Shown here piece by piece: positions 33,671 through 41,636 of a stretch of 41,694 nt of DNA. A model generated the notes under the pieces. It saw only the letters and a program-made list of their open reading frames with translations, did no database searches and was not told the origin of the DNA. The stretch is from the NCBI GenBank assembly GCA_900752065.1, contig CAADTT010000104.1, forward strand, positions 1 to 41,694, written 5' to 3'. The position numbers and the translations under genes were made by a program. Within the stretch, counting starts at the first letter, position 1, and every line of letters starts with the position of its first letter. The stretch is from Lachnospiraceae bacterium (GTDB taxonomy: Bacteria > Bacillota > Clostridia > Lachnospirales > Lachnospiraceae).

Positions 33671-34765
33671 ATGGACAAAGAGCAACATAAACGAATCCTG
33701 AAACGCGGCCTGTATAATTGCTTCGTAACCTTCGGCGCCCTGGGCGCCGCAACCATCGTATCCTTTTATTTTCACGGAGTCGTATACCGCAGCCTGAATA
33801 TTGCCCTGTTTTATATTCTGGCGATCCTGGTCATCGGTCTGCTCTCCTCAGATTATATTTGCGGAGGCATGGCAGCCCTGATCAGCGTTTTCCTGATCAA
33901 TTACTGGTTTACCTACCCTTTCTCCAAGCTTGATTTTTCTCTGACCGGCTATCCGCTGACTTTCTTCGTCATGCTGACCATCTCACTCACAATCAGTACG
34001 GTCATGATACACCTGAAGGAAAAGTCTCATATCCTCAGGGAAAATGAAAAGCAGTTGATCGAAGCCGAGAAGGAAAAGATGAGGGCGAACCTTCTGCGTG
34101 CCGTGTCCCACGACCTGCGCACGCCGCTGACCAGCATCATAGGCGCTGCAAACACTTACATAGAAAATGACAACACGCTGCCTGATACGGAGAAGAAAAA
34201 ACTTGTCTCGCACATTCGCGAGGATTCCAACTGGCTTCTGGAAATGGTAGAAAATCTTCTGTCGGTAACACGGATCCAAAACAATTCGGCAAAGGTAAAA
34301 AAATCCATGGAGCCCGTGGAGGAGATTGTCTCCGAGGCTATCTTCCGTCTCAAAAAACGCCACCCGGACGCTATCGTCCATGTGAAAGTGCCGGAAGAGT
34401 TTCTGATGATCCCCGTGGATGCCATGCTGATCGAACAGGTCATCATCAATCTTATGGAAAATGCCCTGATCCATGCTCAAAGCAAAAAGCCGATCCTCTG
34501 TACCGTAAACTATGATAAGGAAACTGTTTCCTTTCATATTATTGACTACGGAATCGGGATTGCACCCGACAGGCTGGATACGATTTTTGACGGAACCGCT
34601 TATACCGCCGGACTACAGCCGGACAGTTCCAAAGGCATGGGCATCGGCCTTTGCATCTGCAAGACCATTATTCTGTCACATAACGGCACCATTTCCGCCA
34701 GAAATCATGAAGAGGGAGCTGAATTTGTCTTTACTCTGCCGCAGGCAGACGAACCCAACGAATGA
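33671..34765 (+). CDS. KdpD-like sensor histidine kinase (DUF4118, no KdpD N-terminal domain)
   Basis: A 364-aa membrane kinase. Four membrane segments form a DUF4118-type sensor (about 15-120). A coiled linker leads to the HisKA domain with AVSHDLRTPLTSI, where His is the phosphorylation site (near 150). The HATPase domain has EQVIINLMENALIHA (N box), DYGIGIAP (G1) and GMGIGLCICKTI (G2). It lacks the Usp/KdpD N-terminal half of full KdpD (about 900 aa), and no kdpFABC genes occur in the window. The ATG at 33671 has AGGGGGA upstream. It is paired with the response regulator that follows. The signal is unknown; potassium is only the family precedent. Confidence 0.85.
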   Translation: MDKEQHKRILKRGLYNCFVTFGALGAATIVSFYFHGVVYRSLNIALFYILAILVIGLLSSDYICGGMAALISVFLINYWFTYPFSKLDFSLTGYPLTFFVMLTISLTISTVMIHLKEKSHILRENEKQLIEAEKEKMRANLLRAVSHDLRTPLTSIIGAANTYIENDNTLPDTEKKKLVSHIREDSNWLLEMVENLLSVTRIQNNSAKVKKSMEPVEEIVSEAIFRLKKRHPDAIVHVKVPEEFLMIPVDAMLIEQVIINLMENALIHAQSKKPILCTVNYDKETVSFHIIDYGIGIAPDRLDTIFDGTAYTAGLQPDSSKGMGIGLCICKTIILSHNGTISARNHEEGAEFVFTLPQADEPNE

Positions 34766-34802
34766 TAACAGGAAAAGAGAGAAAGGAACGGTCATAAAAA
34801 CC

Positions 34803-35507
34803 ATGAACAAATACAAATCAACCATTTTGGTAATTGAAGATGAAGAAAATATCTGTAATTTTATTTCTACTACCCTGTCCGCCCAAAATTATCAGGTCAT
34901 AAAATCCTACACAGGGGTAGAAGGGCTTTCTATCATAACTTCCCACTGCCCGGACATGGTGCTCCTGGATCTGGGGCTTCCCGATATGGACGGTCTGGAT
35001 ATTATCCGAAAGGTACGCACCTGGTCTGCCATGCCCATTCTCGTCATCTCCGCCAGAACTCAGGAGCACGAAAAGGTAGAAGCGCTGGATCTGGGCGCGG
35101 ATGATTATATTACCAAGCCCTTTGGGACTTCGGAGCTTATGGCCAGGATCCGGACAGCCGAGCGGCACACAAACCGGCTTTTCTCCTCCAGCCCCCACAA
35201 TATTTACCGTTCAAAGGATCTGAAGATTGATTTTACCCGGCACCTGATCACGGTACGTGGAAAGGAGACGCATCTGACGCAGGTTGAATTTAAGATTGTT
35301 TCCCTCCTGGCCCGAAATTCCGGAAAGGTCATGACCTACGATTCCATCATTTCCAGCATCTGGGGTCCCTACGCAGACAACAATAACCGGATCCTCCGGG
35401 TAAATATGGCAAATATCCGGCGCAAGCTAGAACTCAATCCCGCCGAACCGGAATACATTCTGACGGAGATCGGTATCGGATACCGGATGCGGGAAGATGA
35501 AAATTAA
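34803..35507 (+). CDS. KdpE-like OmpR-family response regulator
   Basis: A 234-aa two-domain regulator. The receiver domain has ILVIEDEE, VLLDLGLPDMDGL with the phosphorylated Asp (near 57), and DDYITKPFG with the conserved Lys. The OmpR-type winged helix includes LTQVEFKIVSLLARNSGKV and RVNMANIRRKLE. The frame is open far upstream, but homology begins at the ATG 34803; AAAGGA lies about 16 nt before it, a long spacing. It follows the kinase gene within 40 bp. Its target genes are unknown. Confidence 0.88.
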   Translation: MNKYKSTILVIEDEENICNFISTTLSAQNYQVIKSYTGVEGLSIITSHCPDMVLLDLGLPDMDGLDIIRKVRTWSAMPILVISARTQEHEKVEALDLGADDYITKPFGTSELMARIRTAERHTNRLFSSSPHNIYRSKDLKIDFTRHLITVRGKETHLTQVEFKIVSLLARNSGKVMTYDSIISSIWGPYADNNNRILRVNMANIRRKLELNPAEPEYILTEIGIGYRMREDEN

Positions 35508-35517
35508 GAGGCGGGAG

Positions 35518-35557
35518 AAAAATAATTAAGAGGGCATGCGCCCTCTTAATTATTTTT
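35518..35557. terminator. Bidirectional terminator, response regulator / sulfotransferase
   Basis: A perfect 18-bp inverted repeat (35518-35535 and 35540-35557) with an ATGC loop, AAGAGGGC arms and A/T tracts on both outer sides. It serves both convergent transcripts and contains the stop codon of the sulfotransferase gene. Confidence 0.93.
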
Positions 35558-36661
35558 CTTAAATATTTTTCTCAGCTTCCGCTCAAGCCTGTAAAAGAAG
35601 CCGCCGCGCAGTTCCGCTCTCAGCTCCGCAATCTCCTTTTCCTGCGCGCAGAAAGCTTCTGTCATGCAGGTAATGAGATCCCTGTACATATTCTCTTCGT
35701 TAAAAGACCACAGAGGCATCTCGCGAATCTCATCATAAAACAGCGGCTCTCCCGGTTTCCGCCCCAGATATTCCTCCGCCACCTTCTGATTGCTCTCCTC
35801 AAACTGTGCCTGATATGCCACCTGTTCTTCATAGGTAAACATACTCGTCTTTCCCTGTCCCCCGCTCTCGCTCTGATAGATGCTCCCATTCAGGACGGGA
35901 CGGCACAGGAAATCACGCATCGCCCGATACTCCGGCACACCGTTGATCAGCCGCTTGATCTCGATATAGTTTCCTTCCAGCCCCAGATTTTTCGTTTTCT
36001 CCGGCCTCTCAAAGCCATCCGTCAGCGTCAGTCCGACGCTCTGGAAGAAGTCAGAAAAAAGGCTGTGCTCCTCGCCTTCAAACCGCCCTCTCTCATAAGG
36101 GCGCACGATAATGTTTTCTTTCCCCAGATCCTTCTCCATGTACTTCAGATTCTCATAATAATCCAGCGGAACATACCGGAAATAATTTTTCTCCAGGCAC
36201 TGCGGGAAAGTCAGCGTCCCTTTACGGAACATTTTGATGCTCTGGTTCCACAGAGACTGGATCAGTTGATCCTGCCTTCTGAGATAGACGATTACCTTCA
36301 CTTCACAATTTATGTTTCGAAATCTTTCTACAAGTTCCTTCCAGAAATCCGGTTTTCTCCGGCAGCGGTACCAGATCTGCTCATCCGAAAGAACAATATT
36401 CGGACATTCCTTCGCTATCTTGGCAAGCTGCTCATAACCTCTCTCTTTAACCTGCTCTTCGTGCTCCCTCTTATTCTCATGATTGGATTCGTAGATCAGG
36501 AACTGTCCGTTTCTCTCCTTGTAGAGATTTGAGATCCCCACCTGCAGATGCGGGTAGCAATATCCCTGCTTTCTCAATTCCTCATCATTACTGTACATAA
36601 AATTCTGGAGCGCCGTCGTTCCCGTTTTCGGCGTTCCAATACTTATATAAACGGTTGTCAT
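35546..36661 (-). CDS. PAPS-type sulfotransferase-like protein (copy 2)
   Basis: A 371-aa protein that starts TTVYISIGTPKTGTTALQNF, with the 5'-phosphosulfate loop (PKTGTTAL). IVLSDEQIW follows, then VIVYLRRQDQLIQSLWNQS for the 3'-phosphate region. NYIEIKRLINGVPEYR and a C-terminal charged helix are shared with copy 1 at 22-23 kb. No signal peptide is present. AGAAGG precedes the ATG. It is the last gene of an operon with cysD, cysNC and a CHR transporter pair, so PAPS is made by its own operon partners. That context makes the sulfotransferase call stronger than motifs alone. The acceptor is not known. Confidence 0.82.
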   Translation of the reverse strand: MTTVYISIGTPKTGTTALQNFMYSNDEELRKQGYCYPHLQVGISNLYKERNGQFLIYESNHENKREHEEQVKERGYEQLAKIAKECPNIVLSDEQIWYRCRRKPDFWKELVERFRNINCEVKVIVYLRRQDQLIQSLWNQSIKMFRKGTLTFPQCLEKNYFRYVPLDYYENLKYMEKDLGKENIIVRPYERGRFEGEEHSLFSDFFQSVGLTLTDGFERPEKTKNLGLEGNYIEIKRLINGVPEYRAMRDFLCRPVLNGSIYQSESGGQGKTSMFTYEEQVAYQAQFEESNQKVAEEYLGRKPGEPLFYDEIREMPLWSFNEENMYRDLITCMTEAFCAQEKEIAELRAELRGGFFYRLERKLRKIFKKNN

Positions 36662-36681
36662 AGCCTTCTGTTTCCTTTCCT

Positions 36682-37494
36682 CTAATGCAGAAGGATCAAA
36701 AAAGATGCCGCCGCATTTAAAAATAATATTACCACAGTTCCCACTTTAAACTTTTTGATCAGCAGGGTGTCGATTCCATACATAACAGCCAGCCCCAGAA
36801 GCGTCACCGGTCCGGAAACGCCAAAGCCGGAGGCGGCCATGACCGACTGGTTGCACAGCGCCAACATAATGTTGATCAAAAGTCCTGCAATGATCGGACG
36901 TATCCAACGGCTCACCATCTGGATCGCAGTCAGTGCGATCAGATTGCTGTAAAGATGATAGATGATAATGGAAAAGCTGCAGGAAGCAACGACGCTGCAG
37001 GTAAATCCCGCCAGTGCAAACAGGACTCCGGCAAGCGTGCTTTCCGCCACATTCCAGCCCACATAATAGCCTACCCCTGCCAATGTCTTACACAGGATGG
37101 AACCGGGAAGCACATTTACCACCGGAACGATCTGCCCGTAATACTGCTGCTCCGTAACCATCCCGCTCTCCACAAAAAGGCCGTCTGCGATCGTCAGATA
37201 GGCATCCCCGCCCCCAAAAGACATGGCAGCCGATGCCGCTCCTTTTCCCAGAAATGAAAACGCTTCCCTGCCGATCAGCAGCACCGGAATACTGCACAGG
37301 ACAAAGAGAACCAGCCATACGCGGATATCCCTCCAGATCGTCTCTCCGTTTCTCTCGTATTTCCATCTTTTCATCCGGATATCCTGATAGACACCCCATA
37401 CAGACAGTCCCAGCATCAGCCCCTCGGAAATGCGGATAATAAATACATTTTCAATGAGCTGCGACTTTCCATGACTAAAGAGAGACGCCGCCAA
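36682..37494 (-). CDS. CHR (chromate/sulfate) transporter family, C-terminal-type half
   Basis: A membrane protein of 270 aa with many hydrophobic segments and the CHR motif in MSFGGGDAYLTIADGLFVE, then VNVLPGSILCKTLAG. CHR proteins are known for chromate efflux, and chromate mimics sulfate. Here the neighbours activate sulfate, so sulfate transport is a reasonable inference. The frame opens at TTG (37492-37494) inside the previous gene with a 20-bp overlap and no clear SD, which suggests translational coupling. It is followed 20 bp later by the sulfotransferase. Confidence 0.75.
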   Translation of the reverse strand: MAASLFSHGKSQLIENVFIIRISEGLMLGLSVWGVYQDIRMKRWKYERNGETIWRDIRVWLVLFVLCSIPVLLIGREAFSFLGKGAASAAMSFGGGDAYLTIADGLFVESGMVTEQQYYGQIVPVVNVLPGSILCKTLAGVGYYVGWNVAESTLAGVLFALAGFTCSVVASCSFSIIIYHLYSNLIALTAIQMVSRWIRPIIAGLLINIMLALCNQSVMAASGFGVSGPVTLLGLAVMYGIDTLLIKKFKVGTVVILFLNAAASFLILLH

Positions 37495-38116
37495 GCCCGA
37501 TCATCACTGCCAGATGCTTCAGACTGAAATCCCAGCGGGAATAAAACATACAGAAAAATGCCACCAGCAGAATATCAATCGTAGATACTGAAAAAAGCGG
37601 TGTCTTGTCCATTCCCAGCAGCTTATATACATTTTTCTCACACACCAGCAGGAATACGGCGAGCATCAGCAGGAGCGCCTTATTTCCCCGGATACTGCTC
37701 TCCCTTCTGCATTCCTTCAGCATCCCGGTAATATAGGAAATCAGCAGATACATGATAAACACAGAGACTCCTATGGAGATCAGGTCGATCGCCCTGAGGA
37801 ATTCTGTCTGAACAGAAGACAGAAGGGTCAGCATCAATACGGTAATGAAAGCGCCGGGGAGCGCCATAGCTGCCGCCCCCAGAACCATTCCCTTTCGTCC
37901 AAAGTTCCTTCTTCCCAGCGATGCTGCAATCTCCACCGGAAGCGCGCCCGGCGTAATGCTCGCCACGATGACATCCGTATCTAAATTCTCCTTCGTATCC
38001 AGATTTTCCTTCTGTACGACCTCCTCTTCGATCATAGGGATCAGCGCACTGCCGCCTCCAAAGCCAATGCAGCCAATCTTTGCCATCGCACATGCAAATC
38101 TTGCAAATTTCTTCAT
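37475..38116 (-). CDS. CHR (chromate/sulfate) transporter family, N-terminal-type half
   Basis: A membrane protein of 213 aa. Its KIGCIGFGGGSALIPMIEEE is the classic CHR motif, and TPGALPVEIAASLG and LPGAFITVLM follow. The 4-residue unit NLDT with its KE linker is duplicated (KENLDTKENLDT). I start at the ATG 38114-38116; a GTG six codons earlier is possible. It lies after cysNC with a gap under 30 bp and overlaps the second half. Paired short CHR proteins are common in bacteria and act together. Confidence 0.78.
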   Translation of the reverse strand: MKKFARFACAMAKIGCIGFGGGSALIPMIEEEVVQKENLDTKENLDTDVIVASITPGALPVEIAASLGRRNFGRKGMVLGAAAMALPGAFITVLMLTLLSSVQTEFLRAIDLISIGVSVFIMYLLISYITGMLKECRRESSIRGNKALLLMLAVFLLVCEKNVYKLLGMDKTPLFSVSTIDILLVAFFCMFYSRWDFSLKHLAVMIGLGGVSL

Positions 38117-38140
38117 CTTTTCATCATCTTCCACTGTCTC

Positions 38141-39973
38141 TTAGGCTTCCAGATATTTTTCCAGACCCTTCAGCACAAGATCCACACACTCGTCAAGGCT
38201 GTGCTTACTGGTATCCACCACGATCTCCGGATTCTCCGGCTCTTCGTAAGGACTGGTAACGCCCGTGAAGTTCTGAAGATTTCCCTTTCTTGCTTCCCGG
38301 TAAAGCCCTTTAACATCACGTCTCTCGCACTCCTCGATAGGCGTGCTCACATAAACTTCTACAAAGCTCTCTCCGATGATCTCTCTTGCATTTCTCCGAT
38401 CCTGGCGGAAAGGAGAGATAAAGGATGTCAAAACGATCAGTCCCGCATCATTCATCAGCTTCGACACTTCTGCGATCCTGCGGATATTTTCGATCCTGTC
38501 ATTTTCTTCAAATCCCAGATTCTTATTCAGACCCATGCGTACATTGTCCCCATCCAGCAGCATCGTATGCTTCCCGAGGGAGAACAGCCGCTTCTCCAGA
38601 GCATTTGCCAGAGAGGATTTTCCTGCTCCGGACAGACCCGTCATCCAGACAGTCACTGCCTTCTGTCCGAGATGGCTCTCACGCAGGCTTCTGGTAACAT
38701 CCATGTTGTGCCAGGTCAGGCTTTTTCCTCTTGCCAGCGGTTCCTGCACCACTCCGCAGGCGGAGGTCATGTTTGTGATACGGTCAATCAGGATCAGGGA
38801 ACCCATTTCCCGGTTGTGCTCAAATCTGTCAAATACGATCTTCGTTCCCGCAGAGATCTCGCAGTAAGCGATCTCATTTTTGTAAATCGTATCTGCATAA
38901 ACTTCAGCGCCTGTATTCACATCAATCTTATACTTAATCTTCATCACCGTAGCCGGAATCTGCTGGGTCCCGATCTTCATCCAGAAATTCCGTCCGGCAA
39001 CGAGACTGGTATCATCCATCCACAGGATAGACGCTGTAAACATCGACCCTGTGCAGAGCTGATAATCTTTTTCCAGAACACATCCCCTCGATACATCGAT
39101 CTCCGTATCGAGCTGAAGCGTCACAGCATGTCCCTTGCTGCTCTTCTCAACCTTCTTATCGCCATCCAGGATATTCGTCACTTTCGCCGTCTCACGGCTC
39201 GGCATAACTGTGACCGTATCTCCCACCGCGATCTCTCCCGTAGAGATCTGTCCCTGAAAACCCCGGAAGCTGTGATTCGGGCGGCACACACGCTGCACCG
39301 GCATGGAGAAGTTCTCTCCTTCCTCCGGCTCCCGCACATCCACATTCTCCAGATAGGTCAGGAGCGGCTCTCCGGTATACCAGGGCATATTCTCCGATTT
39401 ACTGGTGATGTTATCGCCATCCGTCGCAGAGACGGGGATGATCTTCAGTGAACGGTATTCAAACTCTGCCATCAGCACTTTGATATCCTTTGCGATCTTC
39501 TTAAACTTCTGCTTATCGTGATGTACGAGATCCATTTTATTTACGGCAAACACAAAATGCTTGATTCCCATCAGAGAACAGATCCTCGAATGTCTCTTCG
39601 TCTGGATCAGCACGCCCTGGCTGGCATCTACCAGGATCACGGCAAGGGATGCGAAGGAAGCGCCCACCGCCATATTCCTGGTGTATTCTTCATGTCCCGG
39701 CGTATCCGCCACGATAAAGCTCCTGTTATCCGTGGTAAAATAGCGGTATGCCACATCAATCGTGATTCCCTGCTCACGCTCCGCCATCAAACCGTCTAAA
39801 AGCAGAGAGTAGTCGATATCTCCATCTCTGGAGCCTACCTTGCTGTCTAATTCCAGTGCCTTTTTCTGATCGGCAAAAAGCAGCTTTGCATCGTAGAGCA
39901 TATGTCCGATCAGAGTAGATTTTCCGTCATCCACACTTCCGCAGGTGATAAATTTCAACAAATCGTCTCTCAT
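38141..39973 (-). CDS. cysNC: Bifunctional sulfate adenylyltransferase subunit 1 / APS kinase (CysNC)
   Basis: The N-terminal part (about 1-420) is the GTPase subunit of ATP sulfurylase: TCGSVDDGKSTLIGHML, DTPGHEEYTRNMA and NKMDLVHH, then two beta-barrel domains. The C-terminal part (about 430-610) is APS kinase: MTGLSGAGKSSLANALE, LDGDNVRMGLNKNLGF and IEECERRDVKGLY. Together with CysD it turns sulfate into PAPS. This fused NodQ-like form is typical of systems that need PAPS as a sulfuryl donor. It starts 3 bp after cysD ends. Confidence 0.96.
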   Translation of the reverse strand: MRDDLLKFITCGSVDDGKSTLIGHMLYDAKLLFADQKKALELDSKVGSRDGDIDYSLLLDGLMAEREQGITIDVAYRYFTTDNRSFIVADTPGHEEYTRNMAVGASFASLAVILVDASQGVLIQTKRHSRICSLMGIKHFVFAVNKMDLVHHDKQKFKKIAKDIKVLMAEFEYRSLKIIPVSATDGDNITSKSENMPWYTGEPLLTYLENVDVREPEEGENFSMPVQRVCRPNHSFRGFQGQISTGEIAVGDTVTVMPSRETAKVTNILDGDKKVEKSSKGHAVTLQLDTEIDVSRGCVLEKDYQLCTGSMFTASILWMDDTSLVAGRNFWMKIGTQQIPATVMKIKYKIDVNTGAEVYADTIYKNEIAYCEISAGTKIVFDRFEHNREMGSLILIDRITNMTSACGVVQEPLARGKSLTWHNMDVTRSLRESHLGQKAVTVWMTGLSGAGKSSLANALEKRLFSLGKHTMLLDGDNVRMGLNKNLGFEENDRIENIRRIAEVSKLMNDAGLIVLTSFISPFRQDRRNAREIIGESFVEVYVSTPIEECERRDVKGLYREARKGNLQNFTGVTSPYEEPENPEIVVDTSKHSLDECVDLVLKGLEKYLEA

Positions 39974-39975
39974 CT

Positions 39976-40869
39976 CTAAAAATAACCCTCCCGCTTTCTT
40001 TTTTCCATGCTGGCGGAACCGCCGTCCGTATCAATAATACGGCTCGTCCTCTCAGATTCTACAGCACCCAGTGTCTCATCAATAATCTCATCCAATGTCT
40101 CTGCGTCGGACTCCATGCCGCCTGTCAATGGATAGCAGCCCAGAGTACGGAAACGCACCTTCTTCATCTCTACCTTTTCACCCGGCAGAAGCTTCATGCG
40201 GTCATCATCCATCATAATAAGCTGTCCGTTCCGCTCTACCACCGGACGTTCTTTCGCAAAATACAGAGATACAATAGGAATATTTTCCCGGCGGATATAC
40301 TGCCAGATATCCTTCTCCGTCCAGTTGGACAGCGGGAACACACGGATGCTCTCGCCCTGCTTGATCTTCGTGTTAAACAGCTTCCACATCTCCGGTCTCT
40401 GGTTCTTCGGGTCCCAGGCATGCTCACTGTTCCGGAAGGAAAAGATTCTCTCCTTTGCTCTGGATTTCTCTTCATCCCTTCTTCCGCCGCCGAAGGCTGC
40501 CGTGAATCCGTACTTATTCAGCGCCTGCTTGAGAGCCTGCGTCTTCATGATATCTGTATAGGAAGAACCGTGATCAAAAGGATTGATCCCCTGCTTTACG
40601 CCGTCCTCGTTGATATACTCCAGCATCTCAATGCCCAGTTCCTTTGCCCTCTCATCACGGAACTCGATCATCTCATGGAATTTCCATGTGGTGTTCACGT
40701 GAAGAAACGGAAAGGGCGGTTTCTCCGGATAAAACGCTTTCATCGCCAGATGCAGCATAACGGAGGAATCCTTGCCGATCGAATAAAGCATGACCGGCTT
40801 TTCACACTCTGCGGCCACTTCACGCATAATATAAATCGCTTCTGCTTCCAATTCATCCAAATGGTTCAT
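39976..40869 (-). CDS. cysD: Sulfate adenylyltransferase subunit 2 (CysD)
   Basis: The catalytic subunit of ATP sulfurylase, which forms APS from ATP and sulfate. MLYSIGKDSSVMLHLAMKAF holds the PP-loop (SxGKDS). AFGGGRRDEEKSRAKERI and NWTEKDIWQYI are family signatures, as is the C-terminal RTLGCYPLTGG. The 297-aa length is normal. CAGGAG precedes the ATG. It is the first gene of the sulfation operon. Confidence 0.96.
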   Translation of the reverse strand: MNHLDELEAEAIYIMREVAAECEKPVMLYSIGKDSSVMLHLAMKAFYPEKPPFPFLHVNTTWKFHEMIEFRDERAKELGIEMLEYINEDGVKQGINPFDHGSSYTDIMKTQALKQALNKYGFTAAFGGGRRDEEKSRAKERIFSFRNSEHAWDPKNQRPEMWKLFNTKIKQGESIRVFPLSNWTEKDIWQYIRRENIPIVSLYFAKERPVVERNGQLIMMDDDRMKLLPGEKVEMKKVRFRTLGCYPLTGGMESDAETLDEIIDETLGAVESERTSRIIDTDGGSASMEKRKREGYF

Positions 40870-41018
40870 ACATTTTCTCCTGTTTTCAATTTGTTTTTGG
40901 GGTTATTAAATAGTTGCCATTTTTTTGTGTTTTATGTATGTAAAATGATAACTGTCGTCTCCTCCTTTTGGAGTATAAAGTAAGATTATGATAGGATTAT
41001 GTTATCTCTCTTAACATA
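40870..41018 (-). other. Leader of the cysD operon
   Basis: About 150 nt without a gene between the promoter and cysD. It is AT-rich and holds an ACTCC-AAAA-GGAG mini-hairpin (near 40965). I recognise no riboswitch or terminator in it. Confidence 0.4.
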
Positions 41019-41020
41019 AT
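40996..41020. promoter_or_regulatory. Palindromic operator candidate at the cysD promoter
   Basis: Perfect 9-bp arms ATTATGTTA (40996-41004) and TAACATAAT (41012-41020) with a 7-bp spacer overlap the -10 and the probable start point. The binding protein is not known. Confidence 0.55.
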
Positions 41021-41047
41021 TTAACCTAAAAACCATACCCGTGTCAA
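41019..41047 (-). promoter_or_regulatory. Promoter of the cysD-sulfotransferase operon
   Basis: On the minus strand, a perfect TTGACA (41042-41047), 17 bp, TTAAAT (41019-41024). Confidence 0.65.
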
Positions 41048-41254
41048 CAACTAAACTCAAATCCATGCGGCCACGCCAGCGGCTTCTTCCATACGCATCT
41101 GTGTGCATCCTCCCGCGAACCGTTTTTATATCACAGGCAACGAAGTTTCCTAATGATGTAAAGAACCTGCCACTGGCAGCTTCTTATGCATACTCAGGCA
41201 TACAAAAAATACCGTAAATCCGCATAACCAACGAATCTCCGGCACTTTGAAAGA
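41048..41254. other. Gap between tRNA cluster and cysD promoter, no gene seen
   Basis: No ORF, tRNA or terminator with a T-run is recognised. A segment near 41131-41156 (GGCAACGAAGTTTCCTAATGAT) resembles the palindrome in the tRNA cluster near 41347. Confidence 0.5.
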
Positions 41255-41327
41255 TGAGACATCGGGGATTCGAACCCCGGACAACTTGATTAAAAGTCAA
41301 GTGCTCTGCCAACTGAGCTAATATCCC
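41255..41327 (-). tRNA. tRNA-Lys (anticodon UUU)
   Basis: Starts GGGATATTAGCTCAG. The anticodon stem CTTGA/TCAAG has loop CTTTTAA (anticodon TTT), and the T-arm CGGGGTTCGAATCCCCG is perfect. 73 nt; CCA not encoded. Confidence 0.95.
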
Positions 41328-41336
41328 ATAAAGTCA

Positions 41337-41374
41337 TATTCGTATCATAGGGAACGAAGTTTTCTTATGATACA
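41337..41374. repeat. Spacer hairpin in the tRNA cluster
   Basis: A long imperfect palindrome (GTATCATA ... TATGATAC) around AACGAAGTT lies between tRNA-Lys and tRNA-Gln. The adjacent A-run is on the wrong side for a minus-strand terminator, so an RNA processing role is more likely. Confidence 0.4.
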
Positions 41375-41419
41375 AAAAAAGCTGGGCAAATCCACTCGCA
41401 CCAGCAGGTTTCACACCAA

Positions 41420-41491
41420 CTGGGCTAGCTGGATTCGAACCAGCGAGTGCAGCAGTCAAAGTGCTGTGCCTTACCGCTTGGCGATAGCCCA
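41420..41491 (-). tRNA. tRNA-Gln (anticodon UUG)
   Basis: The acceptor TGGGCTA pairs with TAGCCCA. The anticodon stem GCA/TGC region carries TTG, and the T-arm is GCTGGTTCGAATCCAGC. 72 nt; CCA not encoded. Confidence 0.93.
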
Positions 41492-41497
41492 ACAAAA

Positions 41498-41571
41498 GGT
41501 GGATAAAGGGATTCGAACCCTTGGCCTCCAGAGCCACAATCTGGCGCGCTAACCAACTGCGCTATACCCAC
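41498..41571 (-). tRNA. tRNA-His (anticodon GUG)
   Basis: The acceptor GTGGGTA pairs with TATCCAC, discriminator C, with G at position -1 (41572), as expected for His. The anticodon loop TTGTGGC gives GTG. Confidence 0.95.
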
Positions 41572-41636
41572 CATATAAACTCATGCAAAACAGCAAGATC
41601 GGCTGTTTCTCTCTTCTGCCTCTTTGACAAAAGAAA

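Noticed and set aside
38201..39451. 416-aa plus-strand ORF
   Set aside because: Antisense to cysNC, which has all its catalytic motifs.
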